Assembly: GCF_020510665.1 (NCBI RefSeq)
Contig: NZ_CP075187.1
Location: 3,107,001-3,171,000 of the forward strand
DNA from: Dechloromonas denitrificans
GTDB taxonomy: Bacteria > Pseudomonadota > Gammaproteobacteria > Burkholderiales > Rhodocyclaceae
Direction of reading: 5' to 3'
DNA: 64,000 nucleotides
Positions 10,591 to 21,300 of this stretch are shown in pieces (positions within the stretch are counted from its first letter, which is position 1; every line of letters starts with the position of its first letter). The notes under the pieces were generated by a model that saw only the letters and a program-made list of their open reading frames with translations, ran no database searches and was not told the DNA's origin. The position numbers and the translations under genes are program-made.

Positions 10591-11364
10591 CTAGAGCGGC
10601 AACCCTCGGGGTTTGCGGGGCGCACTGGCAAACAAGCGGTCGTAAAGAAAGTTCGGCAACAAGCGCAGCACTTTGGCGACGATGCCCATCTGCCACGGGA
10701 TGACCGTATAGCTGACGCCGCGCTCGACGGCACGGGCAAAACGCTCGGCGGCCTTGTCGGCCGGCAGCAAAAACGGCATTTTGTAGGGGTTGACCGCAGT
10801 CATCGGCGTTGCGATATAGCCGGGCGCAATCGTCACGACCTTGATACCGTAAGGCCGCATTTCAAGACGCAGGCTTTCGAGATAAGCAATCGCCGCGGCC
10901 TTTGATGCCGAATAGGCTTCGGCCCCGGGCAAACCGCGAATACCGGCCACCGAAGCAATCCCGACCAGGCGCCGCTCGCCGCCAGCGGCCTTGATTGCCG
11001 GGATGAAAGGCGCAAAAGTCGCGGCCAGCCCGAACACATTGATTTCCATGACCCGGCGGAAAACCGCCAGGTCTTCCTCGCACTCGGTCAGCGTACCGGC
11101 CGAAACGCCGGCACTGGCAATGACAATATCCGGCGCACCGAAACGGGCAATGAAATCATTCGCAGCCGCATGCAATGCCGGCGCATCGGCAACATCGAGC
11201 GCATAACAGGCATGCTGCCCGCCCAAGCGCTGATTGAGATCAGCAAGCACCTCGGCCCGCCGGGCCATCAGCCCCAATTGCGCGCCTTGTGCGGCATAGT
11301 AAACGGCAAGCGCCTCGCCGATACCCGACGAGGCGCCCGTAATGACGACCTTGAGACGGCTCAA
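10591..11364 (-). CDS. Short-chain dehydrogenase/reductase
   Basis: 257 aa classical SDR with the dinucleotide motif VVITGASSGIGEAL at residues 5-18, an NxAG-type strand written here as IASAGV, catalytic Ser in VGIASVAG and the YSASK active site near residue 153. Substrate unknown. The start codon is TTG placed directly after the TAA stop of dsbA (no gap), so it is surely translated from the same message. The C-terminus is basic (PRKPRGLPL) after a hydrophobic patch, which may associate with membrane. Confidence 0.87.
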   Translation of the reverse strand: MSRLKVVITGASSGIGEALAVYYAAQGAQLGLMARRAEVLADLNQRLGGQHACYALDVADAPALHAAANDFIARFGAPDIVIASAGVSAGTLTECEEDLAVFRRVMEINVFGLAATFAPFIPAIKAAGGERRLVGIASVAGIRGLPGAEAYSASKAAAIAYLESLRLEMRPYGIKVVTIAPGYIATPMTAVNPYKMPFLLPADKAAERFARAVERGVSYTVIPWQMGIVAKVLRLLPNFLYDRLFASAPRKPRGLPL

Positions 11365-12009
11365 TTATTTTTTGCCGGATTTCTCGCTGCGAACCTTGGC
11401 GATCAGCTTGTCGGAAATCTGCAGCGTTTCGGTGAAATCCTTGCCGCCAACCAGATACTTGCCTTCGACAGCCAGCGCCGGCACGCCCTGAATCTTGTAA
11501 GCCTGGGCCATCTGGTCACCACGCTTGACCTTGCTCATGACACCGAAGGAATTGAAGGTTTCGGCAAACTTCTTCGGATCGACGCCTTTCTTGACGACCC
11601 ATTCGGCCAGCGCCTTTTCTTCAAAAAGATTGATCCGTTCGGCATGAATGGCCTTGAAGACATCGCCATCCAGCTTGGCCAGATCGCCGGTGATTTCCAG
11701 GGTGTAATAAAGCTTGGCGATATTCGCCCAGGCACCACGCCCGAAAGTGATCGGGACGCGCTTGACGACCACGTCGGATGGCAGCTTGCCGATCCACGAC
11801 GACAGTTGCGGATGGAAATCGCTGCAGTGCGGGCAGCCGTAGCTGAAAAACTCCAGCACTTCGATCTTGCCGGCATCCTCAGTCGGCTGGACTGGCGTGA
11901 TCGCCGTGTAATCCTTGCCAGCGCTCTGGGCCTGCGCAGGCAATGCGACGGTCAACGCGGCGCCAAGGGCAAAAATGGCGGCAACAAAACTGCGACGGGC
12001 AAACTTCAC
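11365..12009 (-). CDS. dsbA: Thiol:disulfide interchange protein DsbA
   Basis: 214 aa periplasmic oxidase that introduces disulfides into exported proteins. An N-terminal signal peptide (residues 1-27, cleaved after AQA) is followed by a thioredoxin fold with CPHC at residues 59-62 and the cis-proline region IQGVPALAV. A helical insertion sits between them. The upstream gene encodes a SPOR protein and the gap is 3 bp, so dsbA lies in the argS-spor-dsbA-SDR operon. Confidence 0.94.
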   Translation of the reverse strand: MKFARRSFVAAIFALGAALTVALPAQAQSAGKDYTAITPVQPTEDAGKIEVLEFFSYGCPHCSDFHPQLSSWIGKLPSDVVVKRVPITFGRGAWANIAKLYYTLEITGDLAKLDGDVFKAIHAERINLFEEKALAEWVVKKGVDPKKFAETFNSFGVMSKVKRGDQMAQAYKIQGVPALAVEGKYLVGGKDFTETLQISDKLIAKVRSEKSGKK

Positions 12010-12012
12010 GGC

Positions 12013-12672
12013 TTACTCCTTGTTCTTGGCTAATTGGGCATCGATACCGGCTTTGGCCAGTTCGGCGCGGGTTTTGTTCAATTCATCGATCTTGGTATAA
12101 GGACCGACCCGTACCCGGTACAGCGTCTTGTCCTGAATCATCACCTGCTGGATGACGGCTTCCACTCCCATAAACGCAAGCTTGGCCTTTTGGTTGTCCG
12201 CATCCTGCGCCGTGCTGAAAGAACCGGCCTGCAGGAAAAGCGGTGTCTTGCTTTCCTTGGACTCTTCCTTCTTCGGCTCTTCCTTCTTTTCGTCTTTTTT
12301 AGGCTCGTCTTTCCGCGCTTCCGGCTTGCCGGCCTTGTCCGGCACGGCATCGGCCTTGCCTGGCAGGATATCGTAGAACTGGAAACGCTTCTCCGGCACC
12401 GGATCACCCGGCTTGCCCGGCAAGGCGACCGGTTGGGCCGGCTGGGTGGCCGGAGCATTCGCTGCCGGCTTGCCGTTGGCCGGCGCGGCATCGGGCTTGG
12501 CCGATGCCTGAACCTGCTTGTTGAACGGCAACGGCGCCTTGTTCATGTACCAGACAACCCCGGCCGCGACACCGACGCCGAGGACAAGACCGATGAACAT
12601 GCCGATCAGCGTACCGCCGCCCGATTTCTTTTTCGCCGGTTGATTCCTGCGCGGTTTCATATCGCGGGTCAT
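12013..12672 (-). CDS. SPOR-domain cell-division-type membrane protein (FtsN-like)
   Basis: 219 aa. A short basic cytoplasmic tail precedes a TM helix (about residues 20-42). Then comes an Ala/Pro and Lys/Glu-rich linker (about 50-145) and a C-terminal SPOR domain (LFLQAGSFSTAQDADNQKAK to VRVGPYTKIDE). SPOR domains bind denuded glycan strands at the septum. The topology and position next to argS match the FtsN-like SPOR proteins of beta-proteobacteria, but essential-FtsN identity cannot be proved. Confidence 0.88.
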   Translation of the reverse strand: MTRDMKPRRNQPAKKKSGGGTLIGMFIGLVLGVGVAAGVVWYMNKAPLPFNKQVQASAKPDAAPANGKPAANAPATQPAQPVALPGKPGDPVPEKRFQFYDILPGKADAVPDKAGKPEARKDEPKKDEKKEEPKKEESKESKTPLFLQAGSFSTAQDADNQKAKLAFMGVEAVIQQVMIQDKTLYRVRVGPYTKIDELNKTRAELAKAGIDAQLAKNKE

Positions 12673-12681
12673 GAGTTTTCC

Positions 12682-14445
12682 TTACATCGATTCCGGGCAG
12701 CTGACGCCCAGAATGGCCAGACCGTTGCGAATTACCTGACGCACGGCAGCCGCCAGGGCGATACGGGCTTCACGCAGTTCAGCATCATCGACCAGCATGC
12801 GTTCGGCGTTGTACCAGCCGTGGAATTCACCGGCCAGGTCTTTCAGGTAGAAAGCGATCAGGTGCGGCGCCAGATCGCGCGCGGCGGTTTCGATGATTTC
12901 GCGGAACTGGGCCAGCTGATTGGCAATCGCCAGTTCACGCGGGCTTTCCAGGCGGGCCAGCGGGGCTTCTGGCAGGCTGTCGAGATCACCCGACCACTGG
13001 TTGATCACCGAGCAAATACGGGCGTGGGCGTACTGGATGTAATAGACCGGATTTTCGTTGGTCTGGCTTTTGGCCAGATCGAGGTCGAAATCGAGGTGCT
13101 GATCCGACTTGCGCAGGGCGTAGAAGAAACGGCAGGCATCGTTGCCGACTTCCTTGCGCAACTCGCGCAGCGTGACGAACTCGCCCGAGCGGGTCGACAT
13201 CGAGGCTTTCTGGCCATTGCGATAGAGCACGGCGAACTGGACCAGCGCCACCTGCAGTTTGTCCGAATCGAGTTCCAGTGCCTTGATCGCACCGGTCACA
13301 CGCGGGATGTAGCCGTGGTGATCGGCGCCCCAGATGTTGATCACCTTGTCGAAACCGCGCTCGAACTTGTTCAGGTGGTAGGCGATGTCGGAAGCGAAAT
13401 AGGTGTAGAGACCGTTTTCGCGCTGGACGACACGATCCTTCTCGTCGCCGAAAGCCGTCGACTTGAACCAGCGGGCGCCGTTCTGGACGTAGAGATGCCC
13501 CTTCTTTTCCAGCAAGTCGACGCAGCGGGCAACCAGCCCGGTGTCGTACAAGGCTTTTTCGGAGTACCAGACCTCGAATTCAACGCCGAATTCCTTCAGG
13601 TCGTCACGGCAATCGGCCAACTGCTCGTTGAGTGCATGCTGATGGACGTATTCCCAATCCGGACCGAGCAATTCCTTGGCCTTGGCGATCAAGGCATCGA
13701 GATGCAGTTCGCGCTGCTGCTTGGCCTCGTCATCGGCCCGACCGGCTTCCGGCAAGCCCGGCGTACCGGCCTGAACGGCCTCTGCGCTGCGCAGGTATTT
13801 GTCACCGTGAGCATGCTTGAGCTGGGCCGCCATGTCGCGCACATAAGCACCCTGGTAGGCGTTCGGCGGAAAAGGAACGACCGCGTCATGTTGTTCGAGG
13901 TAACGCAACCAGGTCGACAGGCCGAGAATATCCATCTGGCGCCCGGCGTCATTGACGTAATACTCGCGGGTCACATCCCAGCCGGCAAACGTCAGCAGGC
14001 TGGAAAGCGAAGCGCCGTAGGCGGCGCCGCGACCATGCCCGACGTGCAGCGGCCCGGTCGGATTGGCCGAAACGAACTCGACCTGGACCTTCTGCCAGCC
14101 GCCCTGCGTCGAACGGCCATAATTGGCGCCATCAACCAGTACGGCGCTGACCACGCCGAGCTTGGCCCGCGGATCGAGCGTGAAATTGATGAAGCCGGCA
14201 CCGGCGACATCGGCCTTGATGACCAGCTTTGAAGGCGGCAAGGCAGCCAGCAGCTGGTTGGCGATTTCGCGCGGATTCTTCTTCAGCGCCTTGGCCAGTT
14301 GCATGGCCAGATTGGTCGCGAAATCGCCGTGCGTCGGATCGCGCGGACGTTCGAGATGAATCGGAGTTTCGGTTGCGGTTGGAGCAACGCTGGCAAGCGC
14401 CTGTTGCAACAAGGTGGTCAGCTGGGATTTGACGTCGTGGGCCAT
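12682..14445 (-). CDS. argS: Arginyl-tRNA synthetase
   Basis: 587 aa class I synthetase charging tRNA-Arg. The N-terminal Add-1 domain (ERPRDPTHGDFATNLAM) is followed by the HIGH-type motif HVGHGRGAAYG preceded by VSANPTGPL, and by the KMSK-equivalent region MSTRSGEFVTL. An anticodon-binding DALR-type helical domain runs to the C-terminus (FHGWYNAERML to RNGLAILGV). First gene of an apparent argS-spor-dsbA-SDR transcription unit with 9-bp spacing to the next gene. Confidence 0.97.
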   Translation of the reverse strand: MAHDVKSQLTTLLQQALASVAPTATETPIHLERPRDPTHGDFATNLAMQLAKALKKNPREIANQLLAALPPSKLVIKADVAGAGFINFTLDPRAKLGVVSAVLVDGANYGRSTQGGWQKVQVEFVSANPTGPLHVGHGRGAAYGASLSSLLTFAGWDVTREYYVNDAGRQMDILGLSTWLRYLEQHDAVVPFPPNAYQGAYVRDMAAQLKHAHGDKYLRSAEAVQAGTPGLPEAGRADDEAKQQRELHLDALIAKAKELLGPDWEYVHQHALNEQLADCRDDLKEFGVEFEVWYSEKALYDTGLVARCVDLLEKKGHLYVQNGARWFKSTAFGDEKDRVVQRENGLYTYFASDIAYHLNKFERGFDKVINIWGADHHGYIPRVTGAIKALELDSDKLQVALVQFAVLYRNGQKASMSTRSGEFVTLRELRKEVGNDACRFFYALRKSDQHLDFDLDLAKSQTNENPVYYIQYAHARICSVINQWSGDLDSLPEAPLARLESPRELAIANQLAQFREIIETAARDLAPHLIAFYLKDLAGEFHGWYNAERMLVDDAELREARIALAAAVRQVIRNGLAILGVSCPESM

Positions 14446-14492
14446 TGATTCGCGGCTAAAAAAGCAAAACGCCGATTATACGCTGCCCGAGC

Positions 14493-15002
14493 CTAGTTAT
14501 TGGGCAGTGCAACAATTGCCGACCAGGCCGCCAGCTTCTCGGCATAAGTCAGCGCGGCATGGGCCGGGCTGGTCGAAGGCAAACGCTGCAATACGAAGCG
14601 CCCTTCTTCCAGACCGGGCAGGACATGCCGCCGAAAATTTGTCTCAGCCGCCGCGCCATTGAAGAAAATGACCCGAATATCGCGGTAGACCGCGAAAAAC
14701 GACTGAAAATCATTGACCCTGACGGTTGCCGAAACAATATCCGCATCAAGGCTGCTCTCGCGTTCACAGGCCGCAATCACATCCCACACGGCAATGCCCG
14801 CCCCAGCCAATCGGTGCAGGCGCTCGGCATAGGGGCGATCCGGGCCGGCATCAAGCAAATCGCCCATGATCCGCCAGAAACTGTTGCGCTCGTGTGCGTA
14901 GTAACGCGCCGCAGCCAGCGACGCCTTTCCCGGCATACTGCCCAGAATGAGGGCGCGCGCCCCCGGTGCGACAAGCGGAGGAAAACCGGCCAGCAAGGAC
15001 AT
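14493..15002 (-). CDS. DNA-deoxyinosine (hypoxanthine) glycosylase, UDG family 6
   Basis: 169 aa base-excision repair enzyme. Motif 1 LILGSMPGKASL (about residues 18-29), the YYAHERNSFWRIMG segment carrying the catalytic Asn (about residue 40), and motif 2 RLPSTSPA fit the HDG branch of the uracil-DNA glycosylase superfamily, which removes hypoxanthine and sometimes uracil. Members with the same motifs are annotated both as G/U mismatch and as deoxyinosine glycosylases, so the exact substrate is open. It is 10 bp downstream of a diguanylate cyclase gene in the same direction. Confidence 0.85.
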   Translation of the reverse strand: MSLLAGFPPLVAPGARALILGSMPGKASLAAARYYAHERNSFWRIMGDLLDAGPDRPYAERLHRLAGAGIAVWDVIAACERESSLDADIVSATVRVNDFQSFFAVYRDIRVIFFNGAAAETNFRRHVLPGLEEGRFVLQRLPSTSPAHAALTYAEKLAAWSAIVALPNN

Positions 15003-15012
15003 GGCCGACGGA

Positions 15013-16548
15013 CTAACCGCCGAGAACCCGGTTCTTGCCTGAGCGCTTGGCGAGATACATCGCCTGATCGGCGCGGCGGATTGCTTCCTTGCCGGTCTCG
15101 TCCGTTGCCAGCTGGGCTACGCCGGCGCTGAAGGTAATCAGCAGCTTTTCCTTGCCCGACATGAACAGGTTGCGAGTCAGTTCGCGCTGCAGGCGAACCA
15201 TCGTTTCAATTCCCAGCTCAAGCGGCGTATCGGGCATCAGGATGACGAATTCCTCGCCACCATAACGTGCCAGCGTATCGGTCGAGCGCATGCACTTGCG
15301 CGCCAGATCGGCCAGATAAACCAGCGCCTGATCGCCGACGGCATGCCCGAGGCTGTCATTCAGGCGCTTGAAATTGTCGATATCGAGCAGGCACACCGCA
15401 AGCGGCGTTTCCTTGCGGCGAACGCTGGCGATCTCCCGTTCGAGCGCCTCGTCGAGGCCTTTGCGGTTCAAGGCATCGGTCAGCGGGTCGTGGCGCGCCA
15501 TCGCACTGGCACTATCCAGTTCAAGATGCAGCTGGACAAGTTCGGCCTCGGTCGCCAGCACCTTGTCCTGCAAGCCCTTCAATTGATCGCGGGCCTGCGC
15601 GGTGTCCTCGGCCATGTTGCGCGTCGCCGCGATCACCTCGCGCAGCAAGGGAGCCAGCTCCTCGATCCGCGTCACTTTTTCGATGCGCTCGGCGCTCTCT
15701 TCAAGACGCCCCTGGAAGGTACCGCTCGACTCATTCATGGTGGACAAGCGCTCGATGAAGGCGGCCAGCATCTGGCGCAACTCTTCCTGGGCAACCACCG
15801 TCCGGTTCTTGGCTTCGCTCTGCTTGGCCATCACGTCGCGCAGACGGCGTCCCATGTCATCGAGATGGCGCAGCGTCAGCGGCGGAGCAACCGCGGCCAG
15901 CAAACCATCGACCTGCCCCTTGAGCCAGCTGTCGTCGAGCACCAGTTCGCCGATGTTTTCGATGATCAAATGCAGCAGATTGAGCAAGGCATCACGAATC
16001 TCGACCTGCTCTTCGGCGGCAAAGGAAATCTGATGACTGAAACTGGCCAGCTTGTCCTGAACGCACGGCAAATCAAGCTCGGGCTGGCGCAAGGCGGCGA
16101 GAAAGTCGCTGGCCATTTCCGGAATGCGCGGATTGTCGTCCCCCAGCGCCGGCAAAACGCCCTCGACAAGACGAGCCAGCTTGGCAGTGAAATCCTTGGG
16201 TAAGGCCAAGGCCGGCGACGGGTTCTGGACAAAAATTGTCCCGGCCTCCTTGCCTGGGCCACCCGCAGCATTGGTAAATGCAATCAGCGCTTCCTGCACG
16301 CCGTGCCAGCTGCGCCGACCGATTTCGGCATCAAGCACGGCCAGCGTTTTCTCCTGCGCCTCGTTTCTCGCCACCAGCGCCGCGGCCAGCTGGCGCAGCG
16401 AAGGCTCGGGGAAGGGCGCCACATTCGGCAAATTGGCGATTTCGTTGTAGCACGCCTGATAGTTGGCCGGCGTCGGTGCGAGCTGACGGGCTGCCAGGCG
16501 CTTCAAAGCTTCCCGGGCAATTTCAGACGGATTTTTGAGTTCGCTCAT
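15013..16548 (-). CDS. Diguanylate cyclase with long helical N-terminus
   Basis: 511 aa from ATG at 16548; the frame stays open to 16731 but homology-like sequence begins at MSELKNPSEIAREALKRL. Residues 1-340 are alpha-helical without recognised sensor domain, ending in a coiled-coil (LKGLQDKVLATEAELVQL). The GGDEF domain covers about 345-510 with active-site RYGGEEFVILMP and an RxxD I-site (RSTD) five residues before. No membrane segment, so cytosolic c-di-GMP synthesis is predicted. No clear Shine-Dalgarno is visible at the chosen start. Confidence 0.9.
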   Translation of the reverse strand: MSELKNPSEIAREALKRLAARQLAPTPANYQACYNEIANLPNVAPFPEPSLRQLAAALVARNEAQEKTLAVLDAEIGRRSWHGVQEALIAFTNAAGGPGKEAGTIFVQNPSPALALPKDFTAKLARLVEGVLPALGDDNPRIPEMASDFLAALRQPELDLPCVQDKLASFSHQISFAAEEQVEIRDALLNLLHLIIENIGELVLDDSWLKGQVDGLLAAVAPPLTLRHLDDMGRRLRDVMAKQSEAKNRTVVAQEELRQMLAAFIERLSTMNESSGTFQGRLEESAERIEKVTRIEELAPLLREVIAATRNMAEDTAQARDQLKGLQDKVLATEAELVQLHLELDSASAMARHDPLTDALNRKGLDEALEREIASVRRKETPLAVCLLDIDNFKRLNDSLGHAVGDQALVYLADLARKCMRSTDTLARYGGEEFVILMPDTPLELGIETMVRLQRELTRNLFMSGKEKLLITFSAGVAQLATDETGKEAIRRADQAMYLAKRSGKNRVLGG

Positions 16549-16790
16549 GAACTGAGGTGAATTCTTGGCTCGACCACGATAGACAGACGGGAAAATGCCG
16601 CCTGACGGGGCATCCAGACGAATCGCTGCATGCCGCCAGTTTATCCCAAACAGAAAAAAGCCGGCTTGCAATATTGCGACCGTCGATCTTTGAGCCCCGG
16701 AATCGACAAACCGCCACGGCGCAGCGGCCAAGTGCGTGTTAACATGCTCGTTTATCGTTGCCGCCCGAGTTCCGGGCGTACTCGCTACCC

Positions 16791-18311
16791 ATGCGCCTTT
16801 TCCGCCTGCTCAAGATCGCCTCTGTCGCCAGCCGCTTCGGCCTGGATGAAATGGTGCTCGAACACGAGCCAAGCGGCCGACTGGTTCGCCTCGCCAATCG
16901 CCTGCAATTCTGGCGCGACCTGTCACTGCCCCGGGCGGTTCGCCTGCGCCTTGCCCTGGAAGCGCTCGGTCCGATTTTCGTCAAATTCGGCCAGGTATTG
17001 TCCACCCGGCGCGACCTGATGCCGGCCGACATCGCCGACGAACTGGCCAAGCTGCAGGACCGCGTTCCACCGTTTGACTCGCAACTCGCCCTGGCCGAGA
17101 TCGAAAAAGCCTACGGCCGCACAGCCAGCGAAGTTTTTGCCGAATTCGACGCCACGCCAGTGGCTTCAGCGTCGATTGCCCAGGTTCATTTTGCGAAGTT
17201 GCGCGACGAAGATGGCGGCCATGAAGTGGCCGTCAAGATCCTGCGGCCAAACATGCTGGCGGTCATCGAGCACGATCTGGCGCTGATGGACAATCTGGCC
17301 ATGCTGCTCGAAAAGCTGTGGTCGGATGGCAAGCGGCTCAAGCCACGCGAAGTGGTCGCCGAATTCGCCAAATACCTGCGCGACGAACTCGACCTGATGC
17401 GCGAAGCAGCCAACGCGTCGCAACTGCGCCGTAATTTCACCGATTCGACGCTGCTCATCGTGCCCGAGGTTCACTGGGACTTTTGCACGTCGACCGTGAT
17501 GGTCATGGAACGCATGAAGGGCACGCCGATTTCGCAGATCGACAAACTGCGCAACGACGGCATCGATCTTTCCAAGCTGTCGGCGGCCGGGGTTGAAATC
17601 TTTTTCACCCAGGTTTTCCGCGACGGTTTCTTTCACGCCGACATGCACCCCGGCAACATCTTCGTGCATGCCGACGGCCGCTACATTGCACTCGATTTCG
17701 GGATTGTCGGCACACTGACCGACAGCGACAAGAATTACCTGGCGCAGAACTTCCTCGCTTTCTTCCGCCGCGACTACAAACGCGTCGCCGAAGCCCATAT
17801 CGAATCCGGCTGGGCACCGAAAGACACCCGCGTCGATGAATTCGAGGCCGCCATCCGCGCCGTCTGCGAGCCAATTTTCGACCGCCCGCTGAAGGATATT
17901 TCCTTTGGCAAGATCCTGCTCCGGCTGTTCCAGACCTCGCGCCGCTTCAATGTCGAGATTCAGCCACAACTCGTCATGCTGCAAAAAACACTGCTCAATA
18001 TCGAAGGCCTGGGTCGCCAACTCGATCCGGAACTTGATCTCTGGAAAACCGCCAAGCCATTCCTCGAACGCTGGATGAGCGAACAAATTGGCTGGCGCGG
18101 TCTGGTCAAGTCGTTCAAGCAGGAAGCGCCTTATCTGGCGCGCACCATTCCGCAACTGCCCCGCCTCGTACATCAGGCCCTGGCCCAGCCGGCCAAAACC
18201 GACCTTCAACCCCAGATGGAGCGACTGATCGCCGCCCAGCAGCAGCAAAATCGCTGGCTGGCCATCATTGCGCTACTGCTCGCCCTGATCATCAGCGCGC
18301 AACTCAGCTGA
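16791..18311 (+). CDS. ubiB: UbiB-type protein kinase-like ATPase for ubiquinone biosynthesis
   Basis: 506 aa from ATG 16791 (a TTG at 16758 would add 11 residues). UbiB/ADCK proteins are atypical kinases needed for coenzyme Q synthesis. The family-specific KxGQ motif ([17 protein letters not shown]), the Ala-rich nucleotide loop ([11 protein letters not shown]), VAVKILRP, catalytic [10 protein letters not shown] and metal-binding IALDFGIVG are present. A C-terminal hydrophobic tail ([14 protein letters not shown]) matches the membrane anchor of UbiB. A helicase gene follows after 6 bp, so the two are probably co-transcribed. Confidence 0.93.
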   Translation: MRLFRLLKIASVASRFGLDEMVLEHEPSGRLVRLANRLQFWRDLSLPRAVRLRLALEALGPIFVKFGQVLSTRRDLMPADIADELAKLQDRVPPFDSQLALAEIEKAYGRTASEVFAEFDATPVASASIAQVHFAKLRDEDGGHEVAVKILRPNMLAVIEHDLALMDNLAMLLEKLWSDGKRLKPREVVAEFAKYLRDELDLMREAANASQLRRNFTDSTLLIVPEVHWDFCTSTVMVMERMKGTPISQIDKLRNDGIDLSKLSAAGVEIFFTQVFRDGFFHADMHPGNIFVHADGRYIALDFGIVGTLTDSDKNYLAQNFLAFFRRDYKRVAEAHIESGWAPKDTRVDEFEAAIRAVCEPIFDRPLKDISFGKILLRLFQTSRRFNVEIQPQLVMLQKTLLNIEGLGRQLDPELDLWKTAKPFLERWMSEQIGWRGLVKSFKQEAPYLARTIPQLPRLVHQALAQPAKTDLQPQMERLIAAQQQQNRWLAIIALLLALIISAQLS

Positions 18312-18317
18312 TCGACC

Positions 18318-21300
18318 ATGACCACAGTTACACTTGCCACGTTTACCGAAAGCGAAGTCCTCGGCTGGTTTGCCGCCCGGGATATCACCAAGGCCCGTCC
18401 TTACGTCGACCTGGTGCACGACCTGGAAATCACCAGCAGCCAGATCAAGGCCGCCGTTCCCGGCTCGGCTGCCGCTCCTTACATTGCCCAGGCGATGCTG
18501 AGCCAGGGCCAAAGTGGCGAAATGATGTTGATGAGCCGCTGCACCTGCAGCGCCGGACGTCATTGCAAGCACGTTGCCGCCATGCTGCTCAAGGTCGTCG
18601 CCGAACGCGCTCCGAAGGAAGGCAGCCCGGCCGCACCGAGCAGCATGCTTTCCTGGGCCGACGATCTGCGCCGGACCTCGATTGCCGTGGCCAAGAAAAA
18701 AGCCCGGCCGGCCGGTGCCCGGCAGCAACTGTTCTACATCATCAAGTGGACGGCCGACCGCCGCCAGTTCGGCGTTGAAATCCGCAAGGGCAAATTTCCA
18801 GAAAGCGCCGAAGAATGGTGGAAGGTCGACCGCGCCATTGCCACGCCGCCACAATTCGTTACCGAAGACGACCTCGGCATCCTGCGCCTGATCTGGGCTG
18901 AACGCGGCCACGAAACCGGCCTGCGCGCCTTTGGCATCGGCCCGAAAAACGGGGCCGAAATCCTGCAACGCATGGTGGCCAGCCACCGCCTTTATCCCGA
19001 AGACGACCTCGGCCTGCCTCTGCAGGCGGGAGCGCTTCGCCCGGCCAGCATCGGCTGGCAACTCGACAATCAGGGTTTCCAGCGGCCATACCTCAAGCCG
19101 GAACCATCGGCCGAGATGATTATCGCGGTCGACCCGCCCTGGTACCTTGATTTGGCTGAAGGTGAAATCGGGCCGCTCAAGGTGGCCGGCAATCCGAGCG
19201 TGATCAACCGCCTGTTTTCGCTGCCGCCCTTGTCGGCCAAGGAAGCCGCCCAGGTAGCCGAGGCATTGAGCGAACTGGCTCCGGTCCTGCCGCCCCCCGG
19301 CGACGATGCCAGCGCCCGCCTGCGCCTGGTCGATGCGCCGCTGATTCCTATCCTTCAGCTCGACACGCTGCACACGCACGGCCAGCGCGCCTGGCGCGAC
19401 TATCCGGCCAGCCACAACGACGGCCTGTTCGACATTGCCAAGATCGTCTTCCGCTACGCCGACGCCGACATCCGGCCGGAAGAGCGCAACGAATTCATCA
19501 CCCTGCCGGAAGGCGAGACGATTCGCCTCAAGCGCCGCCCCGAAGCCGAGGCCAAGGCACTCGAAGCGCTGGCCACGACCAGCCTGCAGAAAATCCCCGG
19601 CAATACGCTGTACACCTTCGGCAGCCCGCCGGAAGGCATTTATGGCCTGCCGCACGAAAGCAGCTGGCAAGGCTTCATGCAGGAAGTCACGCAACAGTTG
19701 AAGGAAGCCGGCTGGCAGATCGAATTCCCGGAAGATTTCCGCCATCACGTCGTCGAAGTCGAAGGCTGGGAAGCCGACCTGGTCGAATCCGACAACGGCT
19801 GGTTCAATCTCGACATGGGGATCATCGTCGAAGGTGAGCGCCTGCCGCTCGCTCCGCTGCTCGCCGGCCTGTTCCGGCGCGACCCGCGCTGGCTGGAGGC
19901 GACCGAACTGGAACGCATCCCCGACAGCGAAGGCATCGAACTGCACACCTCGCGCGGCAAGCGACTGCGCGTTCCGGCCGGCCGCATCAAGCCGCTGGCT
20001 TCGACGCTGATCGACCTGTTCGACGGCTTTTCCGGTGGCGAAACACTGCGCCTGTCGCGCTTCGATGCGCCCCGCCTGGCCGAGTTGAACGACGTCAGCC
20101 GCTGGCAGTTCCGCGGCCAGAGCGACATCATGGCGCTGGCCGAACGGCTGCAGGATGCCCAGGGCATCAAGGACATCACCCCGCCGGCCGGTTTCAACCT
20201 CGAACTTCGCCCGTACCAGAAGGAAGGCCTGGCCTGGCTGCAGTTCCTGCGTGAACGCGACCTGTCCGGCATTCTGGCCGATGACATGGGCCTCGGCAAA
20301 ACCGCCCAGACACTGGCTCACCTGCTGCTGGAAAAAGAAGCTGGCCGCCTCGACAAGCCGGCGCTGGTCATTCTGCCAACCTCGCTGATCTTCAACTGGA
20401 AGAACGAAGCAGCGCGCTTCGCGCCGACGCTCAAGGTGCTGTCGCTGCACGGCCCGGAACGCAAGCAACTGTTCGGCGAAATTGCCAACAGCGAAGTCAT
20501 CCTGACAACCTATCCGCTGCTCTGGCGCGATGCCGACGAATTGATGCAGCACAGCTATCACCTGCTGATTCTCGATGAAGCGCAGACGGTCAAGAACGCC
20601 CAGAGCCAGAGCGCCGAAGCGGTGCGCAAGATCGATGCGCGGCATCGTCTGTGCCTGACCGGTACGCCGCTGGAAAATCACCTTGGCGAGTTGTGGAGCC
20701 AGTTCGATTTCCTGCTGCCCGGTTTCCTCGGTACGGCCAAGCAATTCACCCGTCACTGGCGGACGCCGATCGAGCGCCAGGGCGACACCCAGCGCCGCGA
20801 CCTGCTGGCCCGCCGCATCCGGCCATTCATCCTGCGCCGCAAGAAGGAAGACGTGGCGCAGGAATTGCCGCCGAAAACGATCATCGTACGCAGCGTCGAA
20901 CTTGAAGGTGCCCAGCGCGACCTTTACGAAACCGTCCGCGCCGCGATGGATGCCAAGGTGCGCGATGAAATCGCCAGCAAGGGCTTTGCGCGCAGCCAGA
21001 TCGTCATTCTCGACGCCCTGCTCAAGCTGCGCCAGGTCTGTTGCGACCCGCGCCTGGTCAAGGCCAACGCCGCACGCCGTGTCAGCGAACGGGCCAAACT
21101 CGATTTGTTGATGGCGATGGTCCCGGAACTGGTCGATGAAGGCCGCAAGATCCTGATTTTTTCGCAATTCACCAGCATGCTGGCGCTGATCGAGCACGAA
21201 CTCGACAAGCACAACATCGGCTACACGCTGCTGACCGGCGACACCAACGACCGCGAAACGCCGATCCGCCGCTTCCAGGAAGGCGAAGTGCCGATTTTCC